64,000 nt of DNA, from NCBI GenBank assembly GCA_027625915.1, contig JANTQA010000020.1:930001-994000 (forward strand), written 5' to 3'. The notes below the pieces were generated by a model. That model ran no database searches. It was not told where the DNA came from and was given only the letters and a program-made list of their open reading frames with translations. The translations under genes and the position numbers were made by a program. Below, piece after piece: positions 20,877-32,907 of this stretch (its first letter is position 1; every line of letters starts with the position of its first letter). The DNA is from Anaeramoeba flamelloides (lineage: Eukaryota; Metamonada; Anaeramoebidae).

Positions 20877-22409
20877 CTACTTCCATTGTGATAATTCGCC
20901 AATAATTTGAGTTACACAAGAAGTACAATTTTTTAAGAATGATAGTTCGATGAATTCGTTTGGCCCATGGGGTGAAGAGTCTGGCGTACCTGCGCCCGTT
21001 AATAAAATTTGTGAGTTGGGGAATTTCAATGAAAGGTTGTATAATAATGGTAAGCTGGTTCCAAAAGATAACTTTTTATATTGTGCGCCAAAGAATTTTA
21101 ATGATGCCCTATTTGCAGCCGATTCAATCCTTTTATCAAAAGTTTTACACAGCCACCCCTGGCAAGCAATTAATGGCTTGTATTCAACGTTTGCGCCATA
21201 GGGCGGATTTTTTTCCAAATTCTGTTTCAAGGAATCGATGACTGGCTGGATTTCCACAACGGGTGGCAATCGGATTGAAAGCTTGAGCTTTAATTGTGCT
21301 CTGCAAACGTTACTAGCTTTTTTCAAATTTGGCAAGCCCTCGCATCCAGTAATTTCAAGTCCGGGCCCAAAAAAGTTATTCCGGACCAATTCGTGTTTAT
21401 TGTGTGATACAACGATTGGCTTTTCTTTGTCGACCCAAGGAAATTTCTCCTCGATTGTTTGTTGAAGGAACGGCAAATTATTTTCCATCATTGTTTCCAT
21501 TTCTTCATCGATTTCGCAATTGAGCTCTTTCAATTTGATCTCGCCAGTTTTTTCGTCCTCGATGCGATTCAATAGGAGCCTGGAGATCCGAAATGGGGAC
21601 GGGATGATTCCCGTGCCGTCTCCGCTGTGTACACCAGATTTTAAAACATCTACAGAGAGCACCCCATTAATTAATCCTCGGACACTTGTAGTGACCCAGA
21701 AGTGCTCGTCGTTTGGACCACCGCCGTCCATTATAACCGCAAAGTCAATGTCGGGCAAATCCAGCGTGTCCAAGATGGAAAACAAATTTTGAGAACCAGA
21801 TTCCTCCTCGGACTCCAAAATTAAATGGATATTGTCGTGTGGAAGGCCCATCTGCTGAAGAACATAAATAACAATGGAATTGGCATAAAGCCCATAAACG
21901 TCATCACAGGTGCCTCGTCCATATAATTTATTGTCTTTCACAATTGGCTCTCTTGGATCGGTAACCGTCCACAAATTTGGATTGACAGGCATTCGATCAG
22001 CGTGGCTATACAATAGAATATTTTTGATTTTTTCTTCTTTTTCCTTTTCTTCTTCGTGGGTTTTTTCTTTTTCATTTCCTTTTTCTTTTTCTGGTAATTT
22101 TTTTTCCTCTTTTTCTTCTTTTTTTTGTTCTTCAATTTTATTGCTTTTGATCAGAGCATAGAGGAGTGGGGTTTGGGTTTTTGGACATTTAACAATTTTT
22201 GTTTCAAGCCCCTCGAGCCCAAGGTTTTCCAACCATTGTTTTCCCATATTTATTGTCTTGTCAATTAACCCATTCGTCAAAAAATCAGGATCATACTCTG
22301 GTGAAAGGACAGGAATACGAATATTCTCTTTTATTGACTCAATTGCCTTTTCTTCATAAATTTTGTTGACCAAGCGGCTAATTTCTTCTTGTTGACTTTT
22401 TGAAAACAT
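20877..22409 (-). CDS. M20-family metallopeptidase (dipeptidase-like)
   Basis: A 510-residue intronless frame. M20 enzymes (carnosine dipeptidase, ArgE, DapE relatives) cleave small peptides or N-acyl groups with two metal ions. The metal and catalytic set is in order: H136 and D138 (YSHADRMPV), D169/D170 (GRGTCDD), catalytic Glu and ligand in ESEEESG (~199-205), D228 (AVIMDGGG), and a late His H481 (SSPHGPNEF). GVHSGDGTG (259-267) is the HSG motif of the dimerisation domain. No signal peptide is visible, so it is probably cytosolic. A Lys/Glu-rich insert (~92-128) lies just before the first ligand motif; it should loop out. The start codon precedes a normal N-terminal helix. An intact active site suggests a working peptidase; the substrate cannot be told. 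Confidence 0.9.
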   Translation of the reverse strand: MFSKSQQEEISRLVNKIYEEKAIESIKENIRIPVLSPEYDPDFLTNGLIDKTINMGKQWLENLGLEGLETKIVKCPKTQTPLLYALIKSNKIEEQKKEEKEEKKLPEKEKGNEKEKTHEEEKEKEEKIKNILLYSHADRMPVNPNLWTVTDPREPIVKDNKLYGRGTCDDVYGLYANSIVIYVLQQMGLPHDNIHLILESEEESGSQNLFSILDTLDLPDIDFAVIMDGGGPNDEHFWVTTSVRGLINGVLSVDVLKSGVHSGDGTGIIPSPFRISRLLLNRIEDEKTGEIKLKELNCEIDEEMETMMENNLPFLQQTIEEKFPWVDKEKPIVVSHNKHELVRNNFFGPGLEITGCEGLPNLKKASNVCRAQLKLKLSIRLPPVVEIQPVIDSLKQNLEKNPPYGANVEYKPLIACQGWLCKTFDKRIESAANRASLKFFGAQYKKLSFGTSLPLLYNLSLKFPNSQILLTGAGTPDSSPHGPNEFIELSFLKNCTSCVTQIIGELSQWK

Positions 22410-22684
22410 TTCAATAAAAAATGAAAATTATATGCTCTTCAAATTGTGATAGATATCAAAAAAACAGTAAATGTTAGAGTTTCTACTTGGGGAGAATAAT
22501 ATAAAACATTATGATCTTTTCGTCATTTTTTAATTAAGGGGTTAGTGTCAGTTTAGGTTTTTCGATGATTAAAGTGTATTAGAATTGAAACTTAATTATC
22601 TTATTCCCATTTTCCAATAACTTTATAAATTGTGTTTCCAATTAGCGAAAAAAGGTTGAAAATTATTTTTAATTGGGAAAACTA

Positions 22685-23162
22685 CAGTCGTGTAAATAAC
22701 CCGTGTTGACAACCTTTAACTAATTACTAAAAATTAACTCGTAGTTTTTTTTTCAGACTTGGGTATTGGAAGACCAGAAATCACTTATATATTCTTGGTT
22801 CAGATCCAAATTGACTTTAGATCTTTGATCTTTGATTAACCAAAATAGTTAAATAATATTAAATGCTTTTGTTTCAAAAACTTCATCAAATTTACAAAAT
22901 TTGTGAGATTAAATGATTTTTTTATAAAAAATCAAAAAATGAAATTATGCTCATTTTTTTGGTCAAAAAAATTACTTTTTAATCTTCCAGTATCTTCATA
23001 ATTTTTTTTTAAAATTTATTTAAAGAACCCAATTTCTTATTTATATACTGTTGTCATTCCATTGATTTATTTCTTTTCTTTCTACAGTCAACCAATATTT
23101 TTTGAATGTGTTAAATTTTAGTAATGGGTTAAAATAAAAAACACGGGTTAGTTACACCACTG
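22685..23162. mobile_element. TA-flanked foldback element (478 bp)
   Basis: The ends CAGTCGTGTAAATAACCCGT and the complement of ACGGGTTAGTTACACCACTG form terminal inverted repeats of about 50-60 bp with mismatches. TA lies on both sides (22683-22684, 23163-23164). The interior has no gene. CAGT ends with TA duplication fit a Tc1/mariner-type non-autonomous element. It seems to have landed inside an older GGGTTAG-type repeat that starts at about 22537. Confidence 0.75.
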
Positions 23163-23736
23163 TAATTAAACTGTTCAATGAAAAAGGCCAATTCAAAAAA
23201 GAAAAAATAATTGTTGAAAGATATCAAGGATAATTAAATACAATATTTTTTTTATCATACCAGATATGGTAAGGATATTTCCTTGGTTAATCAATTATTA
23301 AAAAGTTGGTCAAAAAATTGACTCGTTTTTTATTCTTCAAAACCACTTGAACAATTTCAATATGAAATTGGATTTTAATTTTATTTGTTGTTTTGATTGA
23401 AAATAATATAATTATTTTTTGAAGTTAGTTTGTTTCTTTTTTAAATTGGTTTTGCTTTCAGTTTTCAGGTATTATCAATGTTTTAAAATTAAAAAAGTAT
23501 TTGAACTTTTTATTAATGTTTTACTATTTTTCACAATCAGATTTTACTTCTCAACAAAAACATATTAGAATTTGAAAATTAAATAGGCACTTAAAATCAA
23601 ATTAACAAAAAAAAAGATTATTTGAAAGTTCAATAAGGAAACTTGTTTAAAACTCATAAAAAGTTCAATACTCTTGGATTTTGGTAGGTTATTGAAATAT
23701 ATTAATCATGAATTTTCAAAAATAGTTGTGGTCTTA

Positions 23737-23905
23737 CAGTCAGTACCACTTCTAATTAACAAACTTTCAATAGATTTCGAACACAAAAAAATCTAAAATT
23801 AAGAAAGAAAATTCAAATTCTAGTAAAATAATTTATGAATAAAAAAATTCGAAATTTTTTGCCTTAATTTGAGATTTTTTTGTGTATTTAATTTGAAACT
23901 GGCTG
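23737..23905. mobile_element. TA-flanked MITE, copy 3 (169 bp, diverged)
   Basis: It starts CAGTCAGTACCACTTCTAAT and ends AAACTGGCTG, with TA at 23735-23736 and 23906-23907. The interior keeps AAATTCAAATTCTAGTAAAA and TTGCCTTAATTTGAGATTTT from the family. The right arm is about 20 bp shorter than in copies 1 and 2. Confidence 0.75.
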
Positions 23906-25059
23906 TAATAAAATTTAGTTTATATAGAATCATCAAAAGGTTATTCAACAAAATTATTTGCAAAAATTTAACTTCTTGAAATAATCCAAATTTATTTCAT
24001 TAAAAGTCTTCTCTACTTATTATTTTATTTGGAGTGTCAGAGTGTGTTTTTATTTGTTTTTTTTAGAAGAAAAATCAAAAAAAAAATCATATATATATAT
24101 ATATATATATACCCAAAATTCTAATCCACTTATTTATTCCAAGTCCAAAAAAAAAAAATGAATTTTCAAAAATAAATAGTAAAAAAAATAGAATGAAAAT
24201 ATGTAATCTTGTTTGACAAACTTTGAGAGAAATTCTAAAAAAAAGGTTGAGTAAAAACACAAACAAAGGAAAATACTTATTTTTCGGATATGGCCAAATT
24301 TCAATTTGGTCCAATTCTCCTATTTTTCAAAATAGTAAATTCTAAAGTAATATATCGACTTTAGGTATTTAAATCGCCTTTTTTGGTGAAGGTTAAGAAA
24401 GGTTAAAGTAAGTTAGAGAATTAGATAAGGATAGTGTAGAGTATATGTGTATAATATTTTTGTGAATTTTGTTGAGGGTTTTAAAAAACAATAAACCAGA
24501 GTCCAATAAGACTTTTTTAACTATTTTTAGAGGGAAAAAATTTTCGATTCAACTCTGTTAAAATTTGATATTTAACAAATTTTTTAAAATATTTTGTATT
24601 GATTATTTTAAACTTTTGGATTTTCTACAATTTAAGTAATAAAATACTACCAATCGAAAAAAAATATATTCTTTTTGCTTTTTGCCTCCGGAAAACCCTT
24701 TAAAAACCATTAAAAAGTTTCATATCAAGGATAATACCCAAGAAAATCTTCGAAAATACTAAAAAATTCACTTTGACCAAATTTGAAATAGAATAATATA
24801 TTAAAAATAAAATCGATTAGAATAATTCTGATCACATCACAAAATGAAAACTACTCTTTAAAATTAACAAAGTTTTAGATTTTTTACATAATAGGTAAAA
24901 TGATTCATTCAGGGTTTTAATTTATTTTTACTCTCCGATTGTTATTATATTGTTTGAAAAGGTGATAAAAAATTATTGTAAACTCTTGCCCAGTCAAAAT
25001 TGAGAAGCTTTATTGAAGAAACAGAACAAATTCGATGAGTTTATTCCATGTTCTTCTCA

Positions 25060-25532
25060 TGGTAAATTATTAATTTTTAGATTTGATAATTTTTTCTAAT
25101 TTTGTAAATTTTTTTTTTATTTATATTTGTAATTTTTTTTTTTATTTTTTTTTTTTTTTTTTTTTTTTTCAAATCTAAATGTGAATAAAAAAAAAATGTT
25201 GAAACTTTAAATTAACTTTAAGAAAATCGAGGTTTTAAATTTTCGTTTCAAATGAATATACTGACAATTAAAAAATCCAATTTTCAACAATTTCTATTAT
25301 TTAAAGAATTTGAGAAATTTTCTCGAGACTTTCTAATGAAAGTGACCCAATAATATTTTTAATGTTTTTTTTTTCTAAAAAATATGGTTTGTTCCGATAT
25401 TTCCTTATGAATACCAACTCTAATACGAAGTTTATTTTTTCTCTTTTTTCAACAATCATATGTTTGTTGATTCTTCAAGTAAAAAGGTAAATTTTTATTT
25501 TTTTGTTTGGTAACTTTGAGTGAAATAGAGTT
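25060..25532 (+). repeat. Dispersed repeat, copy 1 of 2
   Basis: It matches 35560-36024 in the same direction: a long poly-T run, AAAAAAAAAATGTT(G/A)(G)AAACT, AAGAAAAT(C/T)(G/A)AGGTTTT, GAATACAT/GAATATA words, and the end CTTTGAGT(G/A)AAATAGAGTTTA. No coding capacity was seen in either copy. Confidence 0.6.
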
Positions 25533-27953
25533 TAATTGAAAAAGAGTTTTACTTAATCTTTTTATTTTCCTAGAATTAGAGTGATAATTACTTTGAAATT
25601 TCATTGAAAAAAATCAATACATGATTTTTATTGAAAAATTGAGGTTTTTTTTTGAAAAAGATTCAACCAAAATAGTAATGAAATTCCACAAAGGAAATTT
25701 AAAGAAAATTTTTTGTCATAGATTTTTTAATAAAATTGATTGAAATGTCCTGGAAAATTCAATGATTTCTTGTTTATTTGAACTCATGTGTAGTATTGTT
25801 TTTTTTAATTTTTTAACCCCTTCAGATCTTATTCCAGAAAATATAAACAAACTTGTCACCAAAAAACACAACCACCAAATCCTGAATTGATTGGAAAAAA
25901 AACGATCAAAAAAAAGATAAAAGATACCAAGGTTTTCTGAAAAACTGTTTTGCTATTTGCTAAATGTGTAAAAATGATTTCTGAAAATATTTTAAGTTTT
26001 TTGAAAATAAAATAATAATAAAATTTCTCTTCATTTTCTTGTTTTACCTTTAAATAAAACTTCTTCAAATCATCTCATGTAATTGACAAACTTTATATAT
26101 TTATTATCTTTCTTTTTTTTCCTCATATTCTGTGAGATAAGAATCTTAAGAGAACCAATTTTCCAGAATTGAAAAAAAATAGATAAAAAGCTGAAATTTT
26201 TTACTTTTACAATTCTACAAGAGCATGCACAATGACCGTATCATTAGAATAACAATATTATTATATACAATGTTCATCATCTGGCATCACTAATCTTTAA
26301 AAATATGAATTCCCATTGGTTTTCTGAAGATCTTTTAATTTTTCATTCAATTAGTAGAAAAAATATTTCCCGTGATCTTTGAAATAATAATTTTTAACTA
26401 TATATAGGTGAACGAAAGAAATAATGACAAGAAATGATTCTTCTTTTTAAAATAAACACACTCTTGAAAACTTTTCATTTTTACAACAAATCTAAAACTA
26501 CAAAACTTTCTAAAAAGTTTCAGAACAACACTTTAAAACGGTTTTTTCAAAAAAAAAACAGCAAAAGACTTATAAAAAATATTAAAGTTCACATCTAAAG
26601 AATGAAAAAACTAATTATTTCGTTGTATTCTTTTTTTTCATTCGACACTGCTTATTGGACAAATTGAAGACCTCAAACAGTTTTTATCAAAATATTGGAA
26701 TCACTGAATAAATTCTTAAAACTCAATTCAAAGGATATGTTCTATTTACAAATTTTTTTATTTCAAATGTTCCTAAAGATTTTCCAAATTTTAACTTCCA
26801 AAAATTTTTTTGATAGTAAAGTTGATCACACTAAAAACAAAACTTACTCTGTGTTTCTCGAAAATTTGGATTTGTGATTCTTCGTATTTTTCTATTTTTT
26901 TTTCAAAAAAAGTGTTTTTAACCATTGTTTTGCAACTTTGTAAAAAAACAGTTTAAATTATTTTTCCTTTTTTATTAACAAGATGAGCAACATTGATAAT
27001 TTGGTCAGTTTTGTTCAATTCTCTTCATTCAAGAAAATCAGTTTTAATATTACATAAATTTTAAAAAAAAAATTATTACATCAAAATTCTTTGTTTAACT
27101 TTTCTCATCTTTTCCAAAGTAATCTAATCAAAATTTTTTCCCTAAATAATAAAAAATTAAGATGTTGTTTTAAGATTTTCTAAATTCAGTGTTCTTTTTT
27201 AAAGTTAAATTATAATGATCCGTTTTTTTAATTAAATAAAATTAAAAAAATTCTTTGATCACTTTTTTAATAAATTTACAATTTCTCCTTTTTGAGAAAT
27301 GAATCACCCTTCTCTACAAATTGCACTCTTTTAAGATTCAAAATTATTTCAAAAGAGTGAAATTTTTAAGAATCTTTTTGAAAAATAGTAATTAATTTTG
27401 TTCTTTATTGTTGTTGGGGTTTAAATTAATTTAATAAATTTCGAAACAGAAAACAAAAAGAAGTTTTTGAAGTGGTCAGTTTTATTTAAGAGGGGTTGAT
27501 GGACCAGTTTGATTTTTTTAACCGTTTTAAAAAAGATCTTTACTTTTTTGAAACACTTTTTTCTTTTTTGTTAAATTTTCTGATCAGTTCAGAATAAACC
27601 TTTGATTTTTTTTTTATTATTTCTCTGGTTTGTCTCAAATTAAATGGTCTCAAATTCAAAAAAAATTTTTTAATTTTTTCAGAAAAAACTTTGACAGCAT
27701 TTAGAATTCTTTCTTTCAAAAATTTTAATACAGTCGTCTAATATTTTTGTTTTTAACTGCCTCTTCAAATTTCCACAATTGGAACATTTCCTCAAAATGA
27801 TTCTTTTATTTTTTTTTTATTAATTTATTCTATTTTACCAGTCTTTTTCCTTTTTTTAATTATTTTCGAAAAAATTCTCTTTTTTTACATTCGAATTAAT
27901 GCAAAATAAACCAAACTCTCAAACCACAATTAAAAAAAACAATTTATTCAAAA

Positions 27954-28941
27954 ATGAGTTTCAGGTAGGCTTTCCGTTTTTAATTTTCTGTCAATGTACA
28001 AAGTATTCAACCAAACTAAATTTATTTTAATTTTTCTTCAAATTATCACATACTTTCCTCTCTCAAAGGCAAAAAAAATCACAAAAAGTAAAGCCATCAA
28101 AAGAAACAAAAACAAAAACAAAACAAGAAAACCACGGGCAAACTTTGTGACACAAAATGGGATTAGAAAAGGATCTTGGGAAAAAGAGGTAAAATTATTT
28201 CTTTTCCAAACCGAATTTCAAATATTTTATTAAATACATCTTTACTTCTTTGAACTTGTTTACCTTTAACGTTTTTAGGAAGACGAACTACTTTATGAAG
28301 CAGTTCAAGAAATTGGCCCACTTGCGTGGACCCAAGTAGCATCATTTGTACCCTCCCGAACTCCCAAGCAATGCCGAGAAAGATGGATCAACCAATTGAA
28401 TCCTGAATTGATCCATGGCAACTGGACTCAAAAGGAAGACGAGATCCTTTTACAATGCCGAACCTCGCTTGGAAACAAGTGGGCAACAATCCAAAGGAAG
28501 TTGCCCAGAAGATCAGCAAATGCAATTAAAAACCGCTACAATTCTCTCGCAACTATGCAAAGAAAGGGTAAAATGCTCTTTGTTTCCAGCACCACAAAAA
28601 ATGATCAAATTTTGGACGATACTTTGATCGACATTGGGGAAAGTAATAAAAAGTGTAAGCCCTTTATAGTTGAAGAATGTATTTCTACAACGTTGAAGAA
28701 GGACAAGGGGGTTATTCGGAAAAGAACCAGAACTAAAAAAAGAATTGTTTTGAGTCCAAAAAGCAAATTAAAAAAAACTCTCAAATATCAAAAAATATCA
28801 GAATATAATATCGAAGAAGAATTAATAAATAAAAAAAGTAAAATGGATGTTCTTTTGTTTGTTGCAGAACATTATCATAAATTCCAGAATGAAAAGTCAA
28901 ACCCAATTTTATTATATTTGCAACAAAAATATCAAAATTGA
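27954..28941 (+). CDS. R2R3-type Myb DNA-binding protein
   Basis: The secure exon is 28279-28941, joined in frame to an exon ending at 28188 across a 90-bp intron (donor GTAAAA, acceptor TTTTTAG). The junction falls in the first Myb repeat: KGSWEKE|EDELLYEAVQEIG...WTQVASFV...CRERWINQLNP is R2; GNWTQKEDEILL...NKWATIQRKLPRRSANAIKNRYNSL is R3, with the spaced Trp residues (third replaced by Tyr) and NxIKNR recognition helix typical of Myb. It should bind DNA in the nucleus. The C-terminal half is basic and unrecognised. The 5' end is uncertain: a short first exon 27954-27964 (MSF) spliced to 28089 gives 257 residues; starting at 27994 would instead add an unlikely hydrophobic leader, and 28069 follows another good acceptor. 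Confidence 0.8.
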
Positions 28942-29239
28942 TTTTTTTTTGATATTTTTAATTTTAAGAAAAATATTTTGTCTTTTTTTTTTCTGAAAAA
29001 TAGGATTAATTTCTAAATTTTCAGATAATTTATTTTCTGAAATAAATTTTCTAGAAGCAGTTTAATAAATCTTCTATATGGGTTATATACATAAATTGAT
29101 ATTATTCATTTGTTCATTTCTTTATTCAATTATTCCTTTATTTATTTATTTTTGTTTTTTTTTTGTTATTTATTTTATTAATAAAATTTATTTGATTTTA
29201 GTTTATTTGTCTTTTTTTTTTTAAAAAAAACTAGCTTTT

Positions 29240-30175
29240 ATTGATGGAAGAAGTGTAAATTACACTCTAGATGCCATTTTACTTAAATTCCCTGAAAGTT
29301 AATTTAAGGGTAAAATCATAGATTTCACGATTCTTCAAGGGAAAGGTAAACCCAATTTTTTTTTATGTTTAAAAAGTAAAAGCAAAAAATTGAAATTTAT
29401 AAAGGGTTTATAAGAAGCAATTACACATGTGAAAAAATAATGTCTTAATATTTTGAGTTTTTTTACTAAATTTGTCATTTTTTAAAAAACTTAAAACTTT
29501 TCCTATACGGCAACAAGAAACATGTTTCTTGTCGAAAAAAACAAGGTATTCAATTCCAAATAAAAGCAATTAATGAATAGAATAAATATGTTTGGGGATG
29601 TTTTTGTTTTTTGATTTCTGAAAATTATTTTCGATTTTTAAATTTCTGATTCGATTCCAAAAATTTTTATTTGTTTATTAAATTGAATTATTTGCTATGA
29701 GAAACATCAAGTTTTTTGACAAGAAACATATGTCTTTTGGCCGCATAGGAAAAGATTTATAGTTTTTTAAAAAATGACAAATTCAGTAAAAAAACTCAAA
29801 ATATTAAAACATCAATTTTTGTGAAAGTGTCGTAAAAAATCTTAAAAAAAAAAAATACCATCTTTAATTAAGTACCCCCAAAACACCACCAGGATACTTT
29901 TGGTAGATTTTATAATTTGATAATTGATCATGAATGTCCACTTGGGGATTTTTGTTTAAGTAGTTGTATTTTCTTTTTTTTTTTTTTTGGATTGATTTGC
30001 TTTAAAACTTTGGTCATTTTTAACCTTTGCTTTTATATTTTTATTTTCAAGTTACTACATATTTCTGTGTTTCAGTGTCTTAGTATTAGCAAGCAATCAC
30101 TTGATCTTTTTCGGTCATAAATCTTCTTCCCAATATAAAGAAGATTCATCCAGGTAAAAATGGAAAAAAATCAAA
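29240..30175 (-). repeat. Dispersed repeat, copy 1, with a nested foldback
   Basis: The complement of this block matches 46765-47340 (AATTACACTC/TGTAATTTACACTT, CATGAATG/CATTCATG, TTTAATTAAG(T/G)AC, AAGAAGATTCA(T/G)CCAGG). This copy is longer because about 29421-29834 is an extra foldback. Its arms, about 29440-29540 and 29715-29812, share ACTAAATTTGTCATTTTTTA and complement. The 47-kb copy reads straight across that point. Confidence 0.65.
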
Positions 30176-30324
30176 AAATCAGCTTTTAACAGTTGATATC
30201 ATTTTTTTTTTTTTTATTTTTTATTTTTTATTAAAATTATAAATTCTGTTTCAAAATTTGATTTTTTGGCAAAAAAACAGTTTTAAGTATTAGACATTGG
30301 GATTATTGTAACAATAACTGTTAA

Positions 30325-30349
30325 CCCTCCACCCCCCCACCCCCCACCC
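30325..30349 (-). other. C-rich tract, G-quadruplex-type on the minus strand
   Basis: The plus strand has C-runs of 3, 2, 7, 6 and 3 separated by single T or A. The minus strand therefore reads GGG-T-GGGGGG-T-GGGGGGG-TGGA-GGG, which fits the four-tract G-quadruplex pattern with loops of 1, 1 and 4 bases. It stands alone in DNA where runs of even four G or C are rare. The closest gene is more than 1.3 kb away. Confidence 0.75.
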
Positions 30350-31207
30350 GCAATGCAATATAGTAATTATTTACACAATTATTTGATTAAACTTGAGAAG
30401 TAAGCTCTTTTATTAACTTTGGAGAAATGAGTTTAAATTTTTAAAAGAGTTCATTTTCCCCAATATAAGTTCAGTCAAAAGAACTAGATCCCTTTTTTGT
30501 TTGTATTTTTTGGATCAAATTAAAAAAAGAAAAATTTGCCAAAAATTTTTTATTGCAAAGAAATCTTCCTTTTAGGAATTTCAAAGAATCTTGCTGAAAT
30601 AATATTATATTGAAACTTTAACCTTATTTTAAACATAAAATAAAAATAAACCAAATATTGAATACTCGGAGATCTAAATAAATTGGTTATTTCTTTTTAT
30701 TTATATTTTATTTATATTTTATTTGTTTGAATGTCAAGAAATTTAATAAGATTAAATAATATTCTTTTTTAAAAATAATTTGTATGATCAACAAAATATT
30801 AGTATTAAAACCAATTATTTGATAATATCTATGATTTTTATAATAATTTTAATTTAAAATGGATTTATTTTTATTGAGAATAATAAAAAATGGAGAAATA
30901 AAAATTAATTCTATTTTTAAATTTAACCTTTGGGTTTATTCCAAATATACTGAAAAAAAATAAGATTTGGTGTATTTATTTATGATTAAAAACAATTATA
31001 TTAGAGGGTAATTCTCAAATTATTACTAATTAAATCTTTCAGGTTCTACAAAAGTATTTTAAGAGAGAATTTATAATTTGATGTTTCAGTTTGTTTTCTC
31101 ATATTTTTTTATTGAATAAAAAGAAAAAATTGATTTGAACTAATCTTTGGATCAAAAAATAATATTTTTTCAAGTTTAAAAGAATTAATGTATTTTTTTT
31201 TAAATTA

Positions 31208-31604
31208 CAGTCAATCTAATGTCCCATGAAATTTTATCAATATCAAATTTTGATGTTGATATAAATTTTTGAAATCTTCAATATGAGAATAATAAAGCTC
31301 ATATTGAAAAAAAAATCCCTAAATGAGCCAATATTCAAGAATTTTATCTGATTTTCAAAAAATAAATTTTCAGAACACAAAATGACTCTAAACATCAACA
31401 ATTCATTAAGAAACCACCTAAAATATCCTCTAAAAAATGAATTTATTTTTCGATCACATTAGAAGAATATTTTTCATATCAACTCATTAATGGAAAAATA
31501 TTTTCAATATAAGCTTTCTTATTCTTATATTCTTAGATTTAAAAATCTATATCAACATCAAAATTTGATATTGAAAAAATTTCACGGTAGACTTAGAACA
31601 GCTA
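31208..31604. mobile_element. Foldback element, about 400 bp
   Basis: Arms about 31208-31300 and 31490-31604 are inverted copies, best over TCAATATCAAATTTTGATGT and its complement. The tips (CAGTCAATCTAATG; complement of AGACTTAGAACAGCTA) are diverged and next to TA, so the outer limits are approximate. No gene inside. Confidence 0.6.
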
Positions 31605-32530
31605 TAAGTAGATTTTTTCAACTACGTTATTTTAGAACTTAGTGGTTTTATTTTTAAAGTGTATTTTTGGTACACTTCCTTTACAGATATTAAGATTTAC
31701 CATATATCGAATAAAAAAGGTTTTCAATTTATCAAAAATAATTATGTTCCCCACAAAGACAATAAACAATTTGTTCTTTCTTATGTAACACAGGAATTTG
31801 TACCGAAAGCAGCAAACTGTTTTTAGTTTACAATCAATTTCTTCAAATAGTTTTTTCTTAAAAGAATCAAATAAATTGTCCTCAAAGGAAAAGTGAATAT
31901 TTTTCCACTTAAAATTGAAAAATCAATTATTTAGGATCAAGACATTTCCACTTATTTTTCCAATTACTTTTTCGAGGTTTCCATTTTTGGCTTTTCCCAA
32001 AAAGAAATGTTCTATTTTTTTTCAAATTGGAAAGTAGAAAAGAAGAAAAATAATCAACAGAAGATCTAATTTGAGCAACTGTGATTAAAGGAGAAAAATA
32101 AATGTGGCTTACAAACTTTTTCTATTTTACGAACCTTGGACTATGATTATCTCCAGATGAGTACTGTTACAATTTCTTGTACTTTGAGCAACTTCTGTAG
32201 AGAACCATATTAAGCAAACTAGGTGAAAATAATGGTAGTGATACTGATCATTTTGACCTAATCAAAATAAAAAGAAACAGCCAACAACCCACCCAACATT
32301 CTTTTTTTCAAAACAAAAGTTTCAAATTGTGTTTTATCTTATTTTGATCTTTTTTTTTACTCTCTTTTATTTCAAAATTTTCTTTCTCTTTTTCTTGTTT
32401 CTGTTTAAAATATTAATTTTTTCTTCATTCTTTTTTAAAGAAAAGCTATCTTTGGAGTTAGAGTCATGACTTCAATTATATCTCTGATAAAAAAACACTA
32501 AATATAAGTTTAGAGTTTCACTAAGTGCCT

Positions 32531-32604
32531 ATGTTTTTTTTAATTTAAGAAATAAACAGAAAATTAAATAAATTTTCGTTTTATTTCTCAAATTAAAAAA
32601 AACC
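32531..32604. repeat. Hairpin-cluster repeat, site 6 (single hairpin)
   Basis: TTTTTTTTAATTTAAGAAAT and AACAGAAAATTA pair with AATAAATTTTCGTTTTATTT and CTCAAATTAAAAAAAACCT. The flanking words AAGTGCCTATG and CCTAACGGCAA are those of the larger clusters. It lies about 300 bp beyond the stop of the SH3 gene. Confidence 0.65.
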
Positions 32605-32907
32605 TAACGGCAAATAGGAGATAATTTGGTTGAACCACCTCTCCGAATTAACAATAAAAATAAAAAAAGGATCAAGAATTTTCCCATTCTTGTTCATCAA
32701 ATAAAAATCGATTAAAAACAAAAGATTTAAAATCGGTTTTGAGGTCAGTTATTATTGCAATTGTAACAATGGATTTTTAGAAAAAGTGTAAAATTAAAAT
32801 GAAAAGGCAATAGTTTTTTTGTGAAGAAAGAACAAGGTGTTCTGTAATTGTTTTGTTTTGAAATTAGTCTATTTGTGAGGAAACTGTTAAACCTTGGCTG
32901 TGAGCAG

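Larger units (their letters stand above)
22410..27953. other. Gene-poor gap between the M20 gene and the Myb gene
   Basis: No gene was recognised in 5.5 kb. It contains a partial TTAA-type end (22537-22684), a TA-flanked foldback (22685-23162), a diverged copy of the 5.1-6.4 kb repeat (about 23230-23470), MITE copy 3 (23737-23905), an AT dinucleotide run (24089-24111) and a dispersed repeat (25060-25532). From 25533 to 27953 I see only AT-rich DNA with short frames. Confidence 0.6.
28942..32907. other. Gene-poor gap between the Myb and SH3 genes
   Basis: No secure gene. It holds a dispersed repeat with a nested foldback (29240-30175), a C-rich tract (30325-30349), a TA-type foldback (31208-31604) and hairpin-cluster site 6 (32531-32604). 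At 31608-31826 a frame without ATG reads mixed residues after a good acceptor-like TTTACAG (31681-31686). I could not connect it to a gene. Confidence 0.55.

Noticed and set aside
27994-28068. Hydrophobic leader on the Myb protein
   Set aside because: It reads like a membrane segment but comes from a T-rich stretch ending in TTTCCTCTCTCAAAG, a splice-acceptor pattern. A nuclear factor should not have it.
31608-31826. Open frame of mixed residues without ATG
   Set aside because: A good acceptor-like TTTACAG precedes part of it, but no family, start or partner exon was found. It is kept only as a note in the gap description.
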